DNA of 64,000 nucleotides. It comes from Rhizobium glycinendophyticum. Its GTDB lineage: Bacteria > Pseudomonadota > Alphaproteobacteria > Rhizobiales > Rhizobiaceae. Below, piece after piece: positions 61,442 through 64,000 of this stretch (position 1 is the stretch's first letter; each line of letters begins with the position of its first letter). The translations under genes were made by a program, and so were the position numbers. The notes under the pieces were generated by a model. That model was not told the DNA's origin. It ran no database searches and saw nothing but the letters and a program-made list of their open reading frames with translations. The stretch covers positions 62,001 through 126,000 of the forward strand of contig NZ_VFYP01000005.1 in assembly GCF_006443685.1 (NCBI RefSeq), written 5' to 3'.

Positions 61442-62332
61442 TCACAGATCCAGTATTTTCCGGGGATCGAGCCTGCCGGTCACGAGATCCCTGAACGCGA
61501 GGAGATTTCCCGACAACCGACCCCGCCGATCCACCCAAGGCTCCGGACTGAAGCTTTTGATGAGGTTGGCGCTGAAATTGCGCAGATTGCCGTCCCAGGT
61601 CTGAAAGAAATTCAAGTTGCCCTTCCGCTGGATATAAATGCGATTGGCGATCTGCGAATAGCCGAGGCGACGACCGGGGCTGCGGCCCGCTTTCTTGGTC
61701 CCGAGATGCACCCCGCGCAATTGCGTGGCATGCACCACAATTCCGTGAGCGGCCATCTGTCGGGAGAAATCGACATCTTCCAGCCAGGCATAAAGCGGCA
61801 GGTTCTCGTCGAAGCGGATGCCGTAGCGCCGTGCCGGCTCAAGCCGGATCGCCATGTTGCAACCATAGCCGTTGAAGGTTGGGCTGACCGAAAAGGGGCC
61901 CTGGAATCGGTCCCCCGCAAGGATCGCCTGCCCCTGCTCCAGCTCGAGCCCAGGCCCGAGCGCTCCATCCTCGATCACATGGCCCGTCGCGACCATGACC
62001 CGGGGATCGCCGGCAAAAAGCGCTTCCACTTCGGCCAAATAAGAGGCGGATGGCAGAAAATCATCGTCGAAGAATACCATGACATCGGCCTTGGACGCCC
62101 CGATCATCGCATTGCGCTGATGCGACGAGCCGATCGATCCCTCGACGATCCGGACCTCGCCATTGCAGTTCCGAAGCCCCTCCAGGTCGACGTCATCGGC
62201 GCGCGCCGGACAAATCAGAAACTCGTTCGGCTTGCGCTTCTGGTTGTTCATGAACGCAACCGTCTGCGTGAGAATGTCACGTCTCCCCGCTGTCGCAATC
62301 GCAACCGCCAGAGTGAGCCTTTCCTTGGCCAT
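61442..62332 (-). CDS. Family 2 glycosyltransferase
   Basis: A 296-residue GT-A enzyme with LTLAVAIATAGRRDILTQTV at the start, the VMVFFDDDFLP DxD motif, and LYAWLEDVDFSRQM as the acceptor/catalytic segment. Basic residues near 235-260 (KKAGRSPGRRLGYSQ) may bind a phosphorylated lipid acceptor. Start 62332 is chosen because GGGGA has proper spacing. It lies 36 bases before the next glycosyltransferase on the same strand. Confidence 0.85.
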   Translation of the reverse strand: MAKERLTLAVAIATAGRRDILTQTVAFMNNQKRKPNEFLICPARADDVDLEGLRNCNGEVRIVEGSIGSSHQRNAMIGASKADVMVFFDDDFLPSASYLAEVEALFAGDPRVMVATGHVIEDGALGPGLELEQGQAILAGDRFQGPFSVSPTFNGYGCNMAIRLEPARRYGIRFDENLPLYAWLEDVDFSRQMAAHGIVVHATQLRGVHLGTKKAGRSPGRRLGYSQIANRIYIQRKGNLNFFQTWDGNLRNFSANLIKSFSPEPWVDRRGRLSGNLLAFRDLVTGRLDPRKILDL

Positions 62333-62424
62333 CAACACCATTCCCCGGAGCGGCATCGCCGCCGATTGTTGTTCATTTCCGCTTGAAGCTCCGGAGGAGC
62401 TCAATCCCGCCGATCTTCGATGGG

Positions 62425-63396
62425 CTAGACGAAACGTCCGCCGCTCGCGGCACTCCACCTCTCGATTGCGGAAGGCAGACGACCTGTGCTCGACAACCCG
62501 GTCGAGGAGAGCCAGCCGGGTATGACATCTGTCGACTTGACCAGCTTCGTCACGCGATCCGGATGGATCCCGAGGCCCATGGCCGAGAACGGCTTCAACA
62601 GAGCGGCAGCTGCAGTCACGATGGCGCGCGGCACCATGACGGTCTTCACAGCCGGCATGTGGCTGGCACGGAAGGTCTCGACAATCTGCTCGAGTGTGTA
62701 GCGGTCGGGATAGCAGCCATTGAACAGCACGAAACGCTCCGGCCGATCGACAGCAAACTGCAGCGCGTCAAGCAAGTCATCAACGTAGAAGCACGCCTTG
62801 ATCGTGTCCTTGCGGCCTGGATAGACGAAAAAGCCCTTCTTCATGAGGGTGGCCATGCGCGTGAAATTGCCCCCTTCACCAGGTCCAAAAATCACGGCAG
62901 GACGGCAGATCACGAGCCTGCGGCTGTCGTCTTCCTCAAGCCAGGCAATCTGGATGCGCTCGGCCATGAACTTGGACCAGCCGTAGGGAGACACGGGCGC
63001 CGGCGGGGATGTCTCGCTCTTCGTTTCCTCGCCTGGCCCATAGACGGATATGGAGCTGGTAAAGACGATCTCCTTGACACCGAGACGTCGCGCAAGCGCG
63101 GTGATTGCCGTGGCGCCAAGGATATTGGTTTCGTAATACTGGTGATCCGGATGCCCGGGGGTCGTGTGGACGGCTGCAAGATTATAGATCCGATGGATCT
63201 GCATTCCGGGATCGAATTTGGACAGGTCTCTCACATCCGCGTTGAGATAGATAACGCCGTCCCGCCGGATGCGCGGCGGCTTGATGTCGACAGAGACGAC
63301 ACGATGGCCCTCGGCAGCGAGCCTCGCGACCAGATGCGTCCCGATGAAACCGGAACCACCGAACACCAGAGCGTTTTTCGAGCCTTCATTTTGCAT
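62425..63396 (-). CDS. NAD-dependent sugar-nucleotide epimerase/dehydratase
   Basis: A 323-residue extended SDR. The Rossmann motif GGSGFIGTHLVARL is at residues 13-26, TSSISVYG holds the catalytic Ser/Thr and PYGWSKFMAE the Tyr-x3-Lys pair. It most probably converts a nucleotide sugar for exopolysaccharide synthesis; the specific sugar cannot be assigned. GGAAGG lies eight to ten bases before the ATG. It is first in a minus-strand unit with the two glycosyltransferases and the hydrolase. Confidence 0.85.
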   Translation of the reverse strand: MQNEGSKNALVFGGSGFIGTHLVARLAAEGHRVVSVDIKPPRIRRDGVIYLNADVRDLSKFDPGMQIHRIYNLAAVHTTPGHPDHQYYETNILGATAITALARRLGVKEIVFTSSISVYGPGEETKSETSPPAPVSPYGWSKFMAERIQIAWLEEDDSRRLVICRPAVIFGPGEGGNFTRMATLMKKGFFVYPGRKDTIKACFYVDDLLDALQFAVDRPERFVLFNGCYPDRYTLEQIVETFRASHMPAVKTVMVPRAIVTAAAALLKPFSAMGLGIHPDRVTKLVKSTDVIPGWLSSTGLSSTGRLPSAIERWSAASGGRFV

Positions 63397-63918
63397 GCAC
63401 TAAGCCTTCCTACATCGGAGGTCGTTTGCCGGGGACACGGCCTACTGGCAGCTTGATCACAAAGCACAACCGGCCGGCAGCGTCCGCCATAGACAAAGGC
63501 TTTGAGAGCCCATCCTTGCGCGAACAAGCTGCCCGCCAGAGGGCAGACCGCATCCATCACTGCTAGGATAAAAACCCTATTGGTGTAATTTCTGTATGAA
63601 TTCGGGACTACCGGGTCCTATAATGGCAAGAATGGTTAATCCTTGGTCTCGACAGTGAATGCGTCAAAGCCAAAAACAACACAACTGAAATGCCCTTTGA
63701 ATACACGCGAGGTGTGTTCGGTGGTCATGGCACGGCATAGAATGTGAGACGACGTTAACCAGTTTCAATTTTTTTTGTCGCTTCTATTCCGGAATCGTAC
63801 AGAAATTACGAGATCGCCGGGATTTTAACCGAAGGCGCACGTTTTTGTTCACCGCATTTCTATAGATGCTGCTGCCTATGACTGATCGTTGTCCGGGTTC
63901 GGATGCTCAATCGCTTCC
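63397..63918. other. 522-base AT-rich intergenic region in the exopolysaccharide cluster
   Basis: No supported gene. From about 63565 to 63870 the composition is AT-richer than the window average. TATAAT occurs at 63619-63624 without a good -35; TTGTCG (63775-63780), 17 bases, TACAGA (63798-63803) is a weak sigma-70 candidate for the rightward glycosyltransferase. A long A/T run is at 63768-63776. Confidence 0.45.
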
Positions 63919-64000
63919 ATGGAGTCTCTGTTGAAGGTCGCACTGGTTCATTACTGGCTCGTGGGAATGCGCGGAGGCGAGAAAGTCCTTGAGGCTTTCT
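63919..64000 (+). CDS. Family 4 glycosyltransferase (partial, runs off right edge)
   Basis: Only 27 codons are present. The start KVALVHYWLVGMRGGEKVLEAF is typical of GT4-type (GT-B fold) glycosyltransferases with a glycine-rich acceptor loop near the N-terminus. The ATG at 63919 is assumed; a TTG at 63931 has GGAG with better spacing and cannot be excluded. Confidence 0.65.
   Translation, partial: MESLLKVALVHYWLVGMRGGEKVLEAF

Noticed and set aside
1..64000. tRNA, rRNA, CRISPR arrays, insertion sequences, integrase or phage genes
   Set aside because: Looked for and not seen: no cloverleaf ends, no regularly spaced direct repeats, no transposase or integrase frames.

Overview
The window is a GC-rich chromosomal segment from an alphaproteobacterium, most probably a member of the Rhizobiaceae (Rhizobium/Agrobacterium-like). 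The evidence is the gene content: the rhaDI / rhaRSTPQ-rhaU-rhaK rhamnose locus in its rhizobial form, ExoD, BA14K-type repeats, HWE-family sensor kinases, GGAAC-type general-stress promoters and an exopolysaccharide cluster. I see no tRNA, rRNA, CRISPR array, insertion sequence, prophage or plasmid function.

Layout. 1-5.6 kb: the start of a receiver-domain gene cut by the left edge, a small stress-type protein behind a GGAAC-N17-CGTT promoter, an MgtC-family membrane protein, an SDR oxidoreductase with a DUF3008 protein, glycogen debranching enzyme GlgX and a PAS protein. 5.8-8.1 kb: glutaryl-CoA dehydrogenase with a divergent LysR regulator. 8.2-15.7 kb: a two-gene operon for a periplasmic alpha-2-macroglobulin and penicillin-binding protein 1C. 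15.8-22.6 kb: OsmC, DUF1810, a TerC/DUF475 membrane protein, a group of very short polar proteins, ExoD, an ECF sigma/anti-sigma pair and a Bax-inhibitor-1 family protein.

22.7-33.7 kb: a complete L-rhamnose locus. It has isomerase and fused aldolase/dehydrogenase on the minus strand, then regulator, ABC importer, mutarotase and kinase on the plus strand; an inverted-repeat operator candidate lies in the divergent gap. 34.0-39.3 kb: an accessory haem-copper oxidase operon (caa3-type CtaG, a CopD/HemJ-like protein, subunit II, a fused subunit I-III and a small membrane protein) with an antisense DUF2231 gene inside it. 39.9-51.1 kb: an EamA exporter, then a sugar-acid locus: TRAP transporter (DctPQM), FAH-family dehydratase, GntR regulator and FAD-linked oxidase on the minus strand; erythronate-dehydrogenase-like enzyme, GarR/HIBADH-like dehydrogenase and an IlvD/Edd dehydratase on the plus strand. 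The two control regions share a palindrome related to TTGTCNGACAA.

51.2-55.6 kb: a tandem BA14K-type protein, a LOV-domain histidine-kinase-like protein with a single-domain response regulator (a LovK/LovR-like pair), and a divergent HWE kinase. The LOV protein keeps its phospho-acceptor histidine and flavin cysteine, but its ATP-binding boxes look degenerate; I rate this the most interesting signal here. 55.8-64.0 kb: an exopolysaccharide region with a polymerase/ligase-like membrane protein, a flippase, a double alpha/beta-hydrolase with altered nucleophile elbows, two family-2 glycosyltransferases, a nucleotide-sugar epimerase and the first codons of a family-4 glycosyltransferase cut by the right edge.

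All functions are read from sequence motifs and remembered family features; no database search was run. Starts were chosen mainly from Shine-Dalgarno spacing.
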